In this document: positions 8,356 through 16,994 of the stretch, piece by piece
Layout: each line of letters starts with the position of its first letter
Position numbering within the stretch: the stretch's first letter is position 1
Source of the DNA: JAJRXC01 sp047639555
GTDB taxonomy: Bacteria; Actinomycetota; Acidimicrobiia; Acidimicrobiales; Aldehydirespiratoraceae
Direction of reading: 5' to 3'
DNA: 64,000 nt
Assembly: GCA_047639555.1 (NCBI GenBank)
Contig: JBLIOE010000013.1
Coordinates: forward strand, 1-64,000
The notes under the pieces: generated by a model
What the model was told of the DNA's origin: nothing
Seen by the model: the letters and a program-made list of their open reading frames with translations, nothing else
Databases searched by the model: none
Translations under genes and position numbers: made by a program

Positions 8356-9677
8356 GTTGTCGCAGCCGCTCCGAGCACCCGGTCGGTGTAGCTGTTGGCG
8401 AAACGCCCGGCCGGATCGAGCTCCGCCCGGACCGCTTGGAACTCATCCCAGGCCGCGTAGCGCGGGGCGAGTGTCTTGTGGTTCTGGAAGTGCAACTTGC
8501 CCCAGTGCGGCCGGCCGTCGTAGTCGTTCAGGATGTGCTCGATGCCTTGGAAGTAGGTCTCATACGACCCGCCCTTGTGCACGTGGACCGCAATCCACGC
8601 ACTGTCACGATCGTGAGCGGTGGAGAGCGGAATGTCGTCGGCCGCCGAAACGCGGCACTCGATTGGGAAGAAGATTGGCTCACTGCCACCGGCCACAAAT
8701 TCACGCACTCGGCGGTACGCCTCCGGCAACGCCTCCCGTGGGATGCCGTACTCCATCTCGTAGAACCGCACCCAGCGTGGACTCGCAAAGATCTTGTGGC
8801 TCGCATCAATGAGTTCACGACCCGATGCGCTGGAGTCGACGATCTTCGCGATCTTCGGCGCCAGCGCCGGAAATTTGTTGCCGACCTTTGTCACCGCGCC
8901 GAACGCGATGTTCTCGCCCAGGATCTTGTCGCGTATGTAACCAAGCTTTGGCTGTGGGCTGCGAGGTTCGATCGTCCGATTGTTGCGCTTCACCAGGCAA
9001 CCGCGACTGCCGGGCATCCAGAAGAACTCGAAGTGGTCGTTGCCCACGGCATCGTCGTGGAACCCATCGAGCACATCGTCAAGCACCTCGATTGTCTCCA
9101 CCGCGTGCAGGTCAAACGCAGGGACACACTGGAGGGCCACGCGGGTGACGATCCCCAACGCGCCGATACCAACCCGGGCGACGCGGAGGAGTTCGGGCCG
9201 CTCTTCGAGGTCGCACCAGATGCGCTCGCCGTTGCCGTCGATGATCTCCATGCCGACAACGGTGGTCGCCAGATTGCCGAGTTTGGCGCCGGTTCCGTGG
9301 GTTGCGGTGGCGATCGCACCGGCGACCGATTGATACGCGATGTCGCCGAGATTCGGCATGGCCAACCCGGCCTTGTCGAGCAGCTTGTTGAGCGCTTTCA
9401 GGCGCATCCCCGCGCCGACAACAACGAGGCCGGACTCGGTGTCGACCGACTCGACCTGATCGATGGCGTCGAGCGACACCAAGATTCCGTCGGTCATCGC
9501 GGCCGCGGTGAACGAATGCCCCGCACCAACGGCCTTCACTCGCCAGCCTTCCGCGGCCGCTCGCTGAACGAGCAGCGACACTTCGTTCACCGTCGCCGGT
9601 TTCGCGATTTCGGTAGGCATGCACACCTGGTTGCCCGCCCAATTCCGGAACTGTTTGCCGGTTCGATTCGGAGCCAT
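8352..9677 (-). CDS. FAD-linked sugar-lactone oxidase (D-arabinono-/L-gulono-1,4-lactone type)
   Basis: A 441-residue member of the VAO family. An N-terminal FAD_binding_4 domain (about 1-175) carries VKAVGAGHSFTAA and the ATHGTG segment (around 129-134). The C-terminal ALO domain ends with RPHWGKLHF, a hallmark of aldonolactone oxidoreductases, and ELDPAGRFAN. Family members oxidise sugar lactones or alditols using FAD. The position of GAGHS lacks the His used for covalent FAD attachment in plant and fungal enzymes (their motif is GxxHS, so a check is needed). It sits between a D-threonine-aldolase-like gene (4 bp upstream) and DUF2332 (overlapping). Confidence 0.88.
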   Translation of the reverse strand: MAPNRTGKQFRNWAGNQVCMPTEIAKPATVNEVSLLVQRAAAEGWRVKAVGAGHSFTAAAMTDGILVSLDAIDQVESVDTESGLVVVGAGMRLKALNKLLDKAGLAMPNLGDIAYQSVAGAIATATHGTGAKLGNLATTVVGMEIIDGNGERIWCDLEERPELLRVARVGIGALGIVTRVALQCVPAFDLHAVETIEVLDDVLDGFHDDAVGNDHFEFFWMPGSRGCLVKRNNRTIEPRSPQPKLGYIRDKILGENIAFGAVTKVGNKFPALAPKIAKIVDSSASGRELIDASHKIFASPRWVRFYEMEYGIPREALPEAYRRVREFVAGGSEPIFFPIECRVSAADDIPLSTAHDRDSAWIAVHVHKGGSYETYFQGIEHILNDYDGRPHWGKLHFQNHKTLAPRYAAWDEFQAVRAELDPAGRFANSYTDRVLGAAATT

Positions 9678-9681
9678 CAGA

Positions 9682-10692
9682 TCACCAGTGCCTTAGATCG
9701 ACGGGCCAACAATCGACCACCTTCTCACCATCAACCACCCACATCTCGCGATGACGAGCAATTGTCGGATCGAGATGGCCCGGGAGGAGTCGAACTCGGT
9801 CACCGATCGACATGGTCGCATCCGGATCGACCAGCACCGTGTGCTCGTCGGCCACGAAGAACAGGTCGCCGCCCGGCCAGGTCGGGTCGCCATGGTCCAT
9901 GCCCAGCGATTTGAGACCAGCGTCGGCGACGGCCCAGCCCTGCGCATTGGTGGAGATGATCGTGCCCATGACGGTGAGGGCAATCTCGAACGGCGAGTCG
10001 AGCTTGGCGTAGTCCGTGTCGAGGAGGCAGTAGGAGCCGGCCTGGATCTCGTTGGCCCAGACATTCACCGCATAGGTGCCAGTGCCGCCGGCCGAAACGA
10101 TTCCTTCCGGGGCGGCGACGAACTCGGCGGCCCGGAGGAGGTCCGCCATCGACTTCTCGACGGCACCGGCCTTCTTCTCAACCGACGCCATCATCAGGTG
10201 GCCCTCGTAGCCCATCACACCCCGGACTTCGAGCCCGGCAGAACGGGCCGCGTCGGCCAGTCGACCGGCGTCGTCGGGGGTGCACCCACATCGGGGCATG
10301 CCAACCATGACGTCGACGAGCACCTCTTTGACACCCCCGGCAACCGCCGCGTCGATTGTCTCCTGAGAGTCGATTGCCACGGTGATGCGGTGGCCCTGCT
10401 CCACGAGCGCGCCGAGGCGGCGGACGTCGAGCGACTGGTTCGCGAGCAGGAGGTCGGTGCCCATACCCGCCTCGGCCATTCCTTCAACCTCGCGCACCGT
10501 CGCCGCGCAGAAGTTCGTGTGACCGGCCACAACGAGCTCCTTCGCGAGGGCCGTCGACTTGAACGCCTTCACGTGGGGACGAAGGCTTGCGCCGGGGTGA
10601 GCGGCGCTCATCGCCGCGACATTGGCGTCGAAGATAGTCCGTTCAACGACCAGGCTCGGTGTCGGCAACTGATCGATCGTGTCAGGCGTCAT
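9682..10692 (-). CDS. PLP-dependent D-threonine aldolase-like enzyme
   Basis: A 336-residue fold-type III enzyme: an alanine-racemase-like N-terminal barrel with the PLP lysine in RPHVKAFKS (Lys42) and a D-serine-dehydratase-like C-terminal domain. Near residue 305 the metal site reads GHLDPT. This HxD pair resembles D-threonine aldolase, whereas D-serine dehydratase has HxC. The probable reaction is cleavage of a D-3-hydroxy-amino acid to glycine and an aldehyde, with a divalent metal. It is the first gene of the leftward operon with the lactone oxidase and DUF2332. Its start codon lies four bases from the large palindrome at 10697-10747, and AGCAGGA immediately precedes the ATG. Confidence 0.85.
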   Translation of the reverse strand: MTPDTIDQLPTPSLVVERTIFDANVAAMSAAHPGASLRPHVKAFKSTALAKELVVAGHTNFCAATVREVEGMAEAGMGTDLLLANQSLDVRRLGALVEQGHRITVAIDSQETIDAAVAGGVKEVLVDVMVGMPRCGCTPDDAGRLADAARSAGLEVRGVMGYEGHLMMASVEKKAGAVEKSMADLLRAAEFVAAPEGIVSAGGTGTYAVNVWANEIQAGSYCLLDTDYAKLDSPFEIALTVMGTIISTNAQGWAVADAGLKSLGMDHGDPTWPGGDLFFVADEHTVLVDPDATMSIGDRVRLLPGHLDPTIARHREMWVVDGEKVVDCWPVDLRHW

Positions 10693-10696
10693 TCCT

Positions 10697-10747
10697 GCTT
10701 CTTAACCGAGAAAGTTGCGCTCGGCGCACCTTTCTCGGTTAAGAAGC
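10697..10747. promoter_or_regulatory. Near-perfect 24-bp-arm palindrome filling a divergent intergenic region
   Basis: Left arm 10697-10720 (GCTTCTTAACCGAGAAAG then TTGCGC) and right arm 10724-10747 match as inverted repeats at 23 of 24 positions around the 3-bp centre TCG. The gap between the start codons at 10692 (leftward) and 10751 (rightward) is 58 bp, and the palindrome takes 51 of them. The AAGAAG of each arm lies just upstream of a start codon and may serve as a weak Shine-Dalgarno. It could be a shared operator bound by a dimeric regulator, or a hairpin that controls both leaders. No regulator gene is adjacent. Confidence 0.8.
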
Positions 10748-10750
10748 CTG

Positions 10751-11635
10751 ATGCGTGACTTCTCGGGAAAGCTGGCTGTGATTACCGGGGGGGCGAGCGG
10801 CATGGGCCGCCAAATCGCCCGACAACTCGCGGCCGAGGGCTGCGACGTCGCGATCTGCGATCTTTCGGACGACAACATGGCGGCGGCCACCGCCGAGATC
10901 CGCGAAGAGTCCGTCGATATCAAGATCACGAGCCACCACTGCGATGTTGGCGACGAGGAAGCGATCCTTCGCTTTCGTGATGAGGTCGTCGAACAACACG
11001 AGACCGACCGCGTCAACCTCGTGTTTAACAACGCGGGCATCAGCGGCGGCGGCTCCCTCTTCGATGGCAGTCGTGAGAGCTGGGATCGCACGTTCAACAT
11101 CTGTTGGGGCGGCGTCTACTGGGGCACCCGGGCGTTTCTGCCACTCCTGCAGGCGGCCGACGAGGGCCACATCATCAACACCTCGAGCGTCAACGGCTTC
11201 TGGGCGAGCCTGGGCCCCGACCGTCCGCACACGGCCTACTCGTCGGCGAAGTTCGCGGTGAAGGGATTCACCGAATCGCTCATCATCGACCTGCGGATTC
11301 ATGCACCCCACATCGGTGTCTCACTCGTGATGCCGGGCCATATCGGTACCGGAATCGTCGCGAGCTCAATCCGCCACGGCAACAACCCAGAGATGACCGA
11401 AGACATCAAGTGGATGATGGATTCTGCGGCCGAAGATTTCGAGAAGAACGCCCCGATGACTGCGGCCGAAGCGGCCACCGTGATTCTCGACGGTGTTCGT
11501 GAGAACCGGTGGCGCATCCTCGTCGGCGATGACGCCCACGCTCTCGACGCCGCCGTTCGCGCCGACCCCGAAGGCATCTACGACGCCGGCCGTATGCCCG
11601 AAATCATCGCCTCAATCCTCGGCCAAGAATCCTGA
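10751..11635 (+). CDS. Short-chain dehydrogenase/reductase
   Basis: From the ATG at 10751 this is a 294-residue SDR. It has TGGASGMG near residues 12-19, NNAGIS near 99, the catalytic Ser in NTSSVNGF and YSSAKFA as the YxxxK motif. The C-terminal part is longer than in classical SDRs and lacks the usual VDGG tail, which resembles the SDR group annotated with cis-diol or oxidoreductase functions in actinobacteria. An upstream in-frame ATG at 10715 would place the start inside the palindrome and adds a basic, unlikely leader, so I prefer 10751. It diverges from the D-threonine-aldolase-like operon. Confidence 0.87.
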   Translation: MRDFSGKLAVITGGASGMGRQIARQLAAEGCDVAICDLSDDNMAAATAEIREESVDIKITSHHCDVGDEEAILRFRDEVVEQHETDRVNLVFNNAGISGGGSLFDGSRESWDRTFNICWGGVYWGTRAFLPLLQAADEGHIINTSSVNGFWASLGPDRPHTAYSSAKFAVKGFTESLIIDLRIHAPHIGVSLVMPGHIGTGIVASSIRHGNNPEMTEDIKWMMDSAAEDFEKNAPMTAAEAATVILDGVRENRWRILVGDDAHALDAAVRADPEGIYDAGRMPEIIASILGQES

Positions 11636-11741
11636 GCGCGCCCGTTCCCAGAAACGAGAGCTATGCGTCGACAACCCGCTCAAGCCCCGCCAGCGATTAG
11701 CACGGTGCCGCGGGGAATCATGAAGCAGCGCATGAGCTGCT

Positions 11742-11776
11742 CGTCTCGCCCGAGTCACAAGGGCTCGGACGAGACG
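11742..11776 (-). terminator. Hairpin terminator candidate after katG
   Basis: A 13-bp inverted repeat (11742-11754 with 11764-11776, one mismatch that is a G-T wobble in the leftward transcript) and a 9-nt loop lie 16 bp past the katG stop. No T-tract follows, as is common for actinobacterial terminators. The remaining 156-bp gap between the SDR and katG shows nothing else. Confidence 0.65.
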
Positions 11777-11791
11777 GTAGCAACAGCAGGG

Positions 11792-13945
11792 TTACTGCAG
11801 ATCGAAGCGATCTACATCCATCACCTTGGCGAACGCAGCGGCGAAGTCGCTGGCGAACTTCTCGCTCGCATCGTTTGCTGCATAGACACCGGCGATCGCT
11901 CGAAGGATCGAGTTCGACCCGAACACGAGATCGTTACGTGTACCGGTCCACTTGACGTCGCCAGACGCACGGTCGCAACCCTCGAAGACATCCTCGGCAC
12001 CAGCTGCGGCCGACCACACGGTGTCAGCATCAAGCAGGTTGACAAAGAAGTCGTTGCTCAGGGTGCCGACGTTGTCGGTGAATACGCCGTGATCACCATT
12101 CGAGACTCCGAGAACACGCAAGCCTCCGACCAGAGCGGTCATCTCCGGGGCGCCGAGGTCGAGCAGCTGGGCTCGATCGACGAGTAGATGCTCAGCGACG
12201 TGGGTGCCACCCTTACCCATGAAGTTCCGAAAGCCATCGGCCTTCGGCTCCAACCAAGCGAAGGATTCAACGTCGGTCTGTTCCTGGCTGGCGTCGCCAC
12301 GCCCGGTGCTCACGTTGACACGCACGTTGTGGCCACCGGCCTTGGCCGCTGCCTCGACCGCGGCGGCTCCACCGAGAACGATGAGGTCCGCCATGGAGAC
12401 AGTGATCCCCGCGCTCGATTGAACCCCTTCGAGGGCTGTCAGAACCCGTCGGAGCTCCGCGGGGTTGTTCGCTTCCCATTCGTTTTGCGGCGAGAGGCGG
12501 ATGCGGGCGCCGTTCGCTCCACCACGCTTGTCGCTCTGCCGATACGTGGAAGCAGACGCCCAGGCGACGCTGACCAGGTCGGTGATGCTGAGGTCCGTCT
12601 CGAGGATCGCCGCCTTGAGCGCCGTAACGTCGCTCTCGCTGAGTTCCGCGCCGGCCGGAATCGGATCCTGCCAGATCAACTCTTCGCCTGAAACCTCAGG
12701 GCCGAGATAACGAGCGACCGGACCCATGTCGCGGTGCGTGAGCTTGTACCAGGCACGACCGAACGCATCGGCGAGCTGTTCCGGATTGTCACGGAACTGC
12801 TGCGAGATCGGCCCGTAGACCGGATCCATCTTCATAGCCATATCTGCGGTCGACATCACCGGAGCATGAGTGATCGAGGGATCGTGGGCATCGGGAACGG
12901 TCCCCGCCAGCGCGGGGCAGGTCCACTGTTTGTGGCCGGCGGGGCTCTCGGTGAGCTCCCAGTCGAAGTCCAAGAGTGTCTCGAGGTAGGCGTTGTCCCA
13001 TTGGGTTGGCGTTGCCGTCCATGCTCCTTCGAATCCGCTAGTGGTCGTGTGAACGCCCATCCCGCTGCCAAAGTCGTTCTTCCAACCGAGGAGCTGCTGT
13101 TCCATTGGTGCTCCTTCGGGCTCCGGACCCATGAGGTCCTCGGCCCCGGCGCCATGCATCTTGCCGAACGCGTGACCTCCAACGACGAGGGCAACCGTCT
13201 CTTCATCGTTCATCGCCATACGACGAAATGTCTCGCGGATGTCGCGTCCTGAGGCAACAGGGTCCGGATTTCCGTTCGGGCCCTCCGGATTCACGTAGAT
13301 GAGACCCATTTGCACCGCACCCAGCGGCTCTTGCAAGTTGCGGTCACCGCTGTAGCGCTCGTCGTCGAGCCAGATCGTTTCCGGGCCCCAGTAGATGTCG
13401 TCTTCCGGTGCCCAAACGTCCTCGCGGCCGCCAGCGAAACCAGCGGTCTCAAATCCCATCGACTCGAGGGCGACGTTGCCAGCGAGGATTAGCAAGTCGG
13501 CCCAAGAGAGCTTGCGGCCGTAGGTCTTTTTGATCGGCTCGAGAAGGCCGCGGGCCTTGTCGAGGTTTCCGTTGTCGGGCCAACTGTTGAGCGGCGCGAA
13601 CCGCTGGGTGCCCGAGGCTCCACCGCCACGACCGTCGTGGGTCCGGTAGGTGCCAGCGGAGTGCCAAGCCATCCGGATGAAGAGCGGGCCATAGTGGCCG
13701 TAGTCAGCGGGCCACCAATCCTTTGAGTCGGTCATGAGTTCGGTGAGGTCCGCCTTGACGGCGGCCAAGTCGAGAGTTTTGAATTCGGCCGCGTAATCGA
13801 AACCCGGGTCCATGGGGTTCGACTTCGAAGAACCCTGATGCAAAATATTCAGGTTCAGTTGGTTCGGCCACCAGTGTTGGTTCGCCGCGCTGCCTCGTGC
13901 GGAATGGTCACCATGGAGTACTGGGCACTTGTCTTGGTCAGTCAT
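11792..13945 (-). CDS. katG: Bifunctional catalase-peroxidase KatG
   Basis: A 717-residue haem enzyme of standard KatG length with the duplicated peroxidase fold. Distal residues Arg91, Trp94 and His95 lie in IRMAWHSAG, the proximal His258 in GGHAFGKMHG, and the Met-Tyr-Trp crosslink is conserved (Trp94, Tyr217, Met243), so both catalase and peroxidase activity are expected. The ATG at 13945 has AAGGA upstream; a longer in-frame extension runs across furA and is not used. The start overlaps the furA stop by eight bases, giving the FurA-KatG operon known from mycobacteria, where peroxide relieves FurA repression. It would detoxify hydrogen peroxide made by the many oxidases nearby. Confidence 0.97.
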   Translation of the reverse strand: MTDQDKCPVLHGDHSARGSAANQHWWPNQLNLNILHQGSSKSNPMDPGFDYAAEFKTLDLAAVKADLTELMTDSKDWWPADYGHYGPLFIRMAWHSAGTYRTHDGRGGGASGTQRFAPLNSWPDNGNLDKARGLLEPIKKTYGRKLSWADLLILAGNVALESMGFETAGFAGGREDVWAPEDDIYWGPETIWLDDERYSGDRNLQEPLGAVQMGLIYVNPEGPNGNPDPVASGRDIRETFRRMAMNDEETVALVVGGHAFGKMHGAGAEDLMGPEPEGAPMEQQLLGWKNDFGSGMGVHTTTSGFEGAWTATPTQWDNAYLETLLDFDWELTESPAGHKQWTCPALAGTVPDAHDPSITHAPVMSTADMAMKMDPVYGPISQQFRDNPEQLADAFGRAWYKLTHRDMGPVARYLGPEVSGEELIWQDPIPAGAELSESDVTALKAAILETDLSITDLVSVAWASASTYRQSDKRGGANGARIRLSPQNEWEANNPAELRRVLTALEGVQSSAGITVSMADLIVLGGAAAVEAAAKAGGHNVRVNVSTGRGDASQEQTDVESFAWLEPKADGFRNFMGKGGTHVAEHLLVDRAQLLDLGAPEMTALVGGLRVLGVSNGDHGVFTDNVGTLSNDFFVNLLDADTVWSAAAGAEDVFEGCDRASGDVKWTGTRNDLVFGSNSILRAIAGVYAANDASEKFASDFAAAFAKVMDVDRFDLQ

Positions 13946-14420
13946 TTTTGGTCCTTGAGTGTGAGTTGTTGCCGCGAGCGAGTTGGGGTTGATGTGCCTC
14001 GCTGTCCTGCACGCGACAGGTGGGACAGCGGCCCCAGTACACGACTTCGGCCTCGTCGATTTCGAAGCCGTGGTCATCCTCGGCAGTCAGACATGGCGTC
14101 GTACCGACCGCGCAGTCAATGTCGAATGTCATCGCACAGCCGCGACAGATCAGGTGATGGTGGTTGTCGCCAACGCGATCTTCGTAGCGGGCAACGGAAC
14201 CGGTCGGCTGTATCCGGCGGATCAGGCTTTTCGCGACGAAAACATCGAGTGTGTCGTAGACCGCCTGGCGTGAGATCGAGCCAATGCTGGCCCGAACATG
14301 TTCCGTCAGTTCATCGGTGGTCGCGTGTGGATTCTCGGCAATTGCCCGCATCACAGCCAAACGCTGCGCGGTCACCTGAAGGCCCAGCTTTCGGAGTTGC
14401 GCCTTGATGTCCTCATCCAC
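13938..14420 (-). CDS. furA: FurA-type peroxide/metal-responsive repressor
   Basis: A 160-residue Fur-family protein very like mycobacterial FurA. It has a winged helix with SRQAVYDTLDVF, then IQPTGSVARYEDRVGDNHHHLICRGC (metal-binding histidines and first Cys), DCAVGTTPCL, and DEAEVVYWGRCPTC with a further CxxC. It should bind iron, repress its own operon and respond to peroxide. I chose GTG 14420 instead of the TTG at 14456. It gives the same N-terminal length as mycobacterial FurA, and a promoter-like TTGACT at 14456-14451 with a possible -10 at 14433-14428 would make a leaderless mRNA starting at this GTG. The protein stop overlaps katG. Confidence 0.92.
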   Translation of the reverse strand: MDEDIKAQLRKLGLQVTAQRLAVMRAIAENPHATTDELTEHVRASIGSISRQAVYDTLDVFVAKSLIRRIQPTGSVARYEDRVGDNHHHLICRGCAMTFDIDCAVGTTPCLTAEDDHGFEIDEAEVVYWGRCPTCRVQDSEAHQPQLARGNNSHSRTKND

Positions 14421-14427
14421 GTTTGTC

Positions 14428-14459
14428 AGTGAATCAACAACATTGGACTTAGTCAAGAG
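14428..14459 (-). promoter_or_regulatory. Probable furA promoter/FurA box
   Basis: On the minus strand TCTTGACTAAGTCCAA contains TTGACT as a -35 element and the imperfect palindrome GACT-A-AGTC. After 17 bases comes a weak -10 (TTCACT), then seven bases to GTG 14420. As I recall it, the mycobacterial furA promoter carries a closely similar TCTTGACT..TTCCA element and makes a leaderless transcript. Confidence 0.5.
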
Positions 14460-14492
14460 ATTGGTTAAATCCAGTAAAGACAGTGCCGATTT

Positions 14493-15293
14493 CTACCGCG
14501 AGAGAGGGGGACTCGTTCGCGAGGAGTTGTGCTCTCCCTCGAACGAGATCGAGAGGTCCGCAACGACCGGGTAGTGGTCGGATGCATGACCCGTTGAGCG
14601 ATCGACCTTCGCGCTCGTCACGACAAAATGTTGGCTCACAAAGATGTGATCGATTTGTTTCTGATCGGCTAGGCCGTGGCCAAACCCGTTCGATGTCGGC
14701 CCGGCATCCTCATCAAGAACGCTTTGAAGACCTAGAGCGCGAAGGGTTCCGAACCCCGGCTCATCGAGTGAGCCATTAAAGTCACCGAGGACGATCGTGG
14801 GCTCGTCCGCCACATCCGCGCCGATCCACTCCGTCAACTGCTCCAAGCTGGAGCGGCGCCGGTCCGCCGACGCGCTGTCAAGGTGCAAATTGACGACGAC
14901 GAGCGGCAACCCGCTCGCAACTTGCGTGTAGCGAGCGATTGTCGCGATTCGCGGGTGCGTCGCTCCCGGTGAGCGGCTGCCGGCCTTGTCAGGCTCCGGG
15001 CCGAACCACCGGGTGATATTGGAGACCGGCGCGACGACCGACGCCTTCGCGAGAACAGGAACCGCCTCGCCGCCGCCGTTGGTATTCCTCCCCTGGCCGA
15101 TGCACGTCCACCGGGGCTCACCAAAGTCTGATCGGCGAAAATAGTCGACCTGCGACGGGTACGCCTCCTGCAAACACCACACATCGGCCTCAAGTCGACG
15201 CATGTGCCGGGCCAGTTCGGCGCGGCGAAACCACCACCACGATCGACGATCCAGGGCCCGACCGTTGCGGATGTTGAAGGTTGCGACCCGCAA
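14493..15293 (-). CDS. Endonuclease/exonuclease/phosphatase (EEP) family protein
   Basis: A 266-residue EEP-fold protein. It shows ATFNIRNGR at the N-terminus, LQEAYP (metal-binding Glu, about 42), VVVNLHLDS, the catalytic VLGDFNGS (Asp-Asn pair) and the C-terminal GHASDHYPVVADL (Asp-His pair). The family spans AP endonucleases, DNase I-like enzymes, sphingomyelinases and inositol phosphatases; the short length and lack of signal peptide suggest an intracellular phosphodiesterase, but the substrate is open. It follows the VOC-domain gene by three bases and is likely in one leftward operon with it. Confidence 0.85.
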   Translation of the reverse strand: MRVATFNIRNGRALDRRSWWWFRRAELARHMRRLEADVWCLQEAYPSQVDYFRRSDFGEPRWTCIGQGRNTNGGGEAVPVLAKASVVAPVSNITRWFGPEPDKAGSRSPGATHPRIATIARYTQVASGLPLVVVNLHLDSASADRRRSSLEQLTEWIGADVADEPTIVLGDFNGSLDEPGFGTLRALGLQSVLDEDAGPTSNGFGHGLADQKQIDHIFVSQHFVVTSAKVDRSTGHASDHYPVVADLSISFEGEHNSSRTSPPLSR

Positions 15294-15296
15294 CGG

Positions 15297-15719
15297 CTAG
15301 CCGACAGCCTTGGGATCCGGAACACCCTCGCGGGTGCCGTTGTCATGTTCGACGAACTCGACGAGATAGCCGTCGTAGTCCTTCACGAACGCGATCGTGA
15401 CCGGCCACCGATCGAGCTTCGTCGGCTCGGTCACCGACTCACAGCCCGCGGCGATCGCGCGGTCGTAGACCGCCTGACAATCGCTGGTGTTCACGTAGAG
15501 CTTCCACATCGCGGTGCCCATGTCGATGGGCTCGTCGTTGTCCTTCTGCTGCGCCAGCTGCATTCGAGATCCGCCGTGCGGACTCTGCAAAACCGCTTCG
15601 AAGGCGGCCGGGATTTCGGTGCGGTGCTGAAGCTCTAACTCGCACACGCCTTCCCAGAACTCGAGCGCCCGATCGATGTCGCGGACATTGATGCAGAACT
15701 GGCCGAGGATCTGGGTCAT
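15297..15719 (-). CDS. VOC-superfamily glyoxalase/dioxygenase-like protein
   Basis: A 140-residue single VOC module pair: FCINVRDIDRALEFWEGV at the N-terminus, MQLAQQ in the middle, KLYVNTSDCQAVYDRAIAAG starting the second beta-alpha-beta unit, and AFVKDYDGYLVEFVEH at the end. The Glu of YLVEFVE is the usual last metal ligand. Such proteins include glyoxalase I, fosfomycin-resistance enzymes and methylmalonyl-CoA epimerases. The sequence does not decide between them. The gene diverges from a serine hydrolase gene and is followed closely by the EEP gene. Confidence 0.82.
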   Translation of the reverse strand: MTQILGQFCINVRDIDRALEFWEGVCELELQHRTEIPAAFEAVLQSPHGGSRMQLAQQKDNDEPIDMGTAMWKLYVNTSDCQAVYDRAIAAGCESVTEPTKLDRWPVTIAFVKDYDGYLVEFVEHDNGTREGVPDPKAVG

Positions 15720-15767
15720 ACCCGCACCCTATTTCACGGTCTGCGCTTGGTCCCATACGCTGCCGAG

Positions 15768-16982
15768 ATGCCACCTGAAGATCTGGGACTCGATTCCCGT
15801 CGACTGCCCCGCATTGCCGAGCTCACCCACCGCTATGTCGACGAGGGGAAAATACCCGGAGCACTCGTGGCGGTGATTCGCCACGGCGAAGAGGTCTACC
15901 GGGACGCATACGGCATGGCCGACATGGAGCGGTCGAAGCCGATCGCCGACAACACGGTGTTTCGACTGTTCTCGATGACGAAGCCGATCACTTCGATCGG
16001 TCTGCTCCAACTCGTCGAACGAGGTCTCGTGCAACTCGATGACCCGGTCTCGAAGTTCATCCCGGAATTTGCCGACACTCAGGTTTACCTCAGCGGCAAT
16101 GCTGAGTCGTACGAGACCCGGCCGCCAGACCGGCCGATGGAGGTCGTCGACCTGCTCCGCCACACCGCCGGCCTGAGCTACGCATTCCTCGAGTCGCACC
16201 CCGTCGACGCGATCTATACCGCGGCCGGCATGGGCACGTTCGGGCGAGAGACTCGCTCGCTTGAACAGGTCGCACGCGACCTGGCGGCGCTCCCCCTCGC
16301 GTTTTCCCCCGGTGATCACTGGGGTTATTCGATGGCCACCGATATGTGCGGCCGGGTAATCGAGGTCGTTGCTGGCACAACACTGGGCGAGTACCTGGGG
16401 GCCAACGTCACTGGTCCGCTTGGCATGTCGGAAACGGCCTTCTGGGCCCGACCCGATCAGCACGATCGACTCGCCGCCAACTACCTCGCCACCCCCGACG
16501 AGAAGCTCCTCCTGTTCGACGACCCCGAGCGGTCGCCCTATCGCGAGGCACCCCCGTTTGAGGGTGGAGGCGGTGGCATGGTCGGCACGCTCGACGACTA
16601 CCTCGCCTTCTGTCAGGCGCTGCTCAATGGCGGCGAACTCAACGGGGAGCGCATCATTGGCCGCAAAACGCTCGAATACGCCACGAAGAACCACCTGCCC
16701 GGCGGCCAGACGGTGGCCGACATGTGGCTCACGTCGACCTTCGCCGAGGCCCAGATGGCCGGCATGGGATTCGGCCTTGGCTTCTCCGTGCTCGGCGATC
16801 CCGTCGCCAACAAGGTGGTTTCCAGCGTCGGCGAGTTCGCCTGGGGCGGCGCAGCGAGCACGGGCTTCTGGGTCGACCCCGTCGAAGACCTTGCGGTCGT
16901 GTTCATGACGCAACAAGTCCCGTCGAGCCAATACCCACTTCGCCGAGAACTCCGCAACATCGTCTACGGCGCCTTGATCTGA
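15768..16982 (+). CDS. Serine beta-lactamase-family hydrolase (class C/EstB-like)
   Basis: A 404-residue protein of the beta-lactamase/D-alanyl-D-alanine-peptidase-like family. The SxxK motif is SMTK (Ser69-Lys72), the Tyr motif is WGYSMATD (about 188), and a C-terminal glycine-rich block GEFAWGGAASTGFWVDP stands in for the KTG triad. These features favour an esterase or transesterase of the EstB/LovD type over a true beta-lactamase. There is no signal peptide, so the enzyme is probably cytoplasmic. An ATG 21 bases further upstream is possible. It is a single rightward gene, convergent with the F420 enzyme gene. Confidence 0.87.
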   Translation: MPPEDLGLDSRRLPRIAELTHRYVDEGKIPGALVAVIRHGEEVYRDAYGMADMERSKPIADNTVFRLFSMTKPITSIGLLQLVERGLVQLDDPVSKFIPEFADTQVYLSGNAESYETRPPDRPMEVVDLLRHTAGLSYAFLESHPVDAIYTAAGMGTFGRETRSLEQVARDLAALPLAFSPGDHWGYSMATDMCGRVIEVVAGTTLGEYLGANVTGPLGMSETAFWARPDQHDRLAANYLATPDEKLLLFDDPERSPYREAPPFEGGGGGMVGTLDDYLAFCQALLNGGELNGERIIGRKTLEYATKNHLPGGQTVADMWLTSTFAEAQMAGMGFGLGFSVLGDPVANKVVSSVGEFAWGGAASTGFWVDPVEDLAVVFMTQQVPSSQYPLRRELRNIVYGALI

Positions 16983-16994
16983 CTCGCGGTCAGG

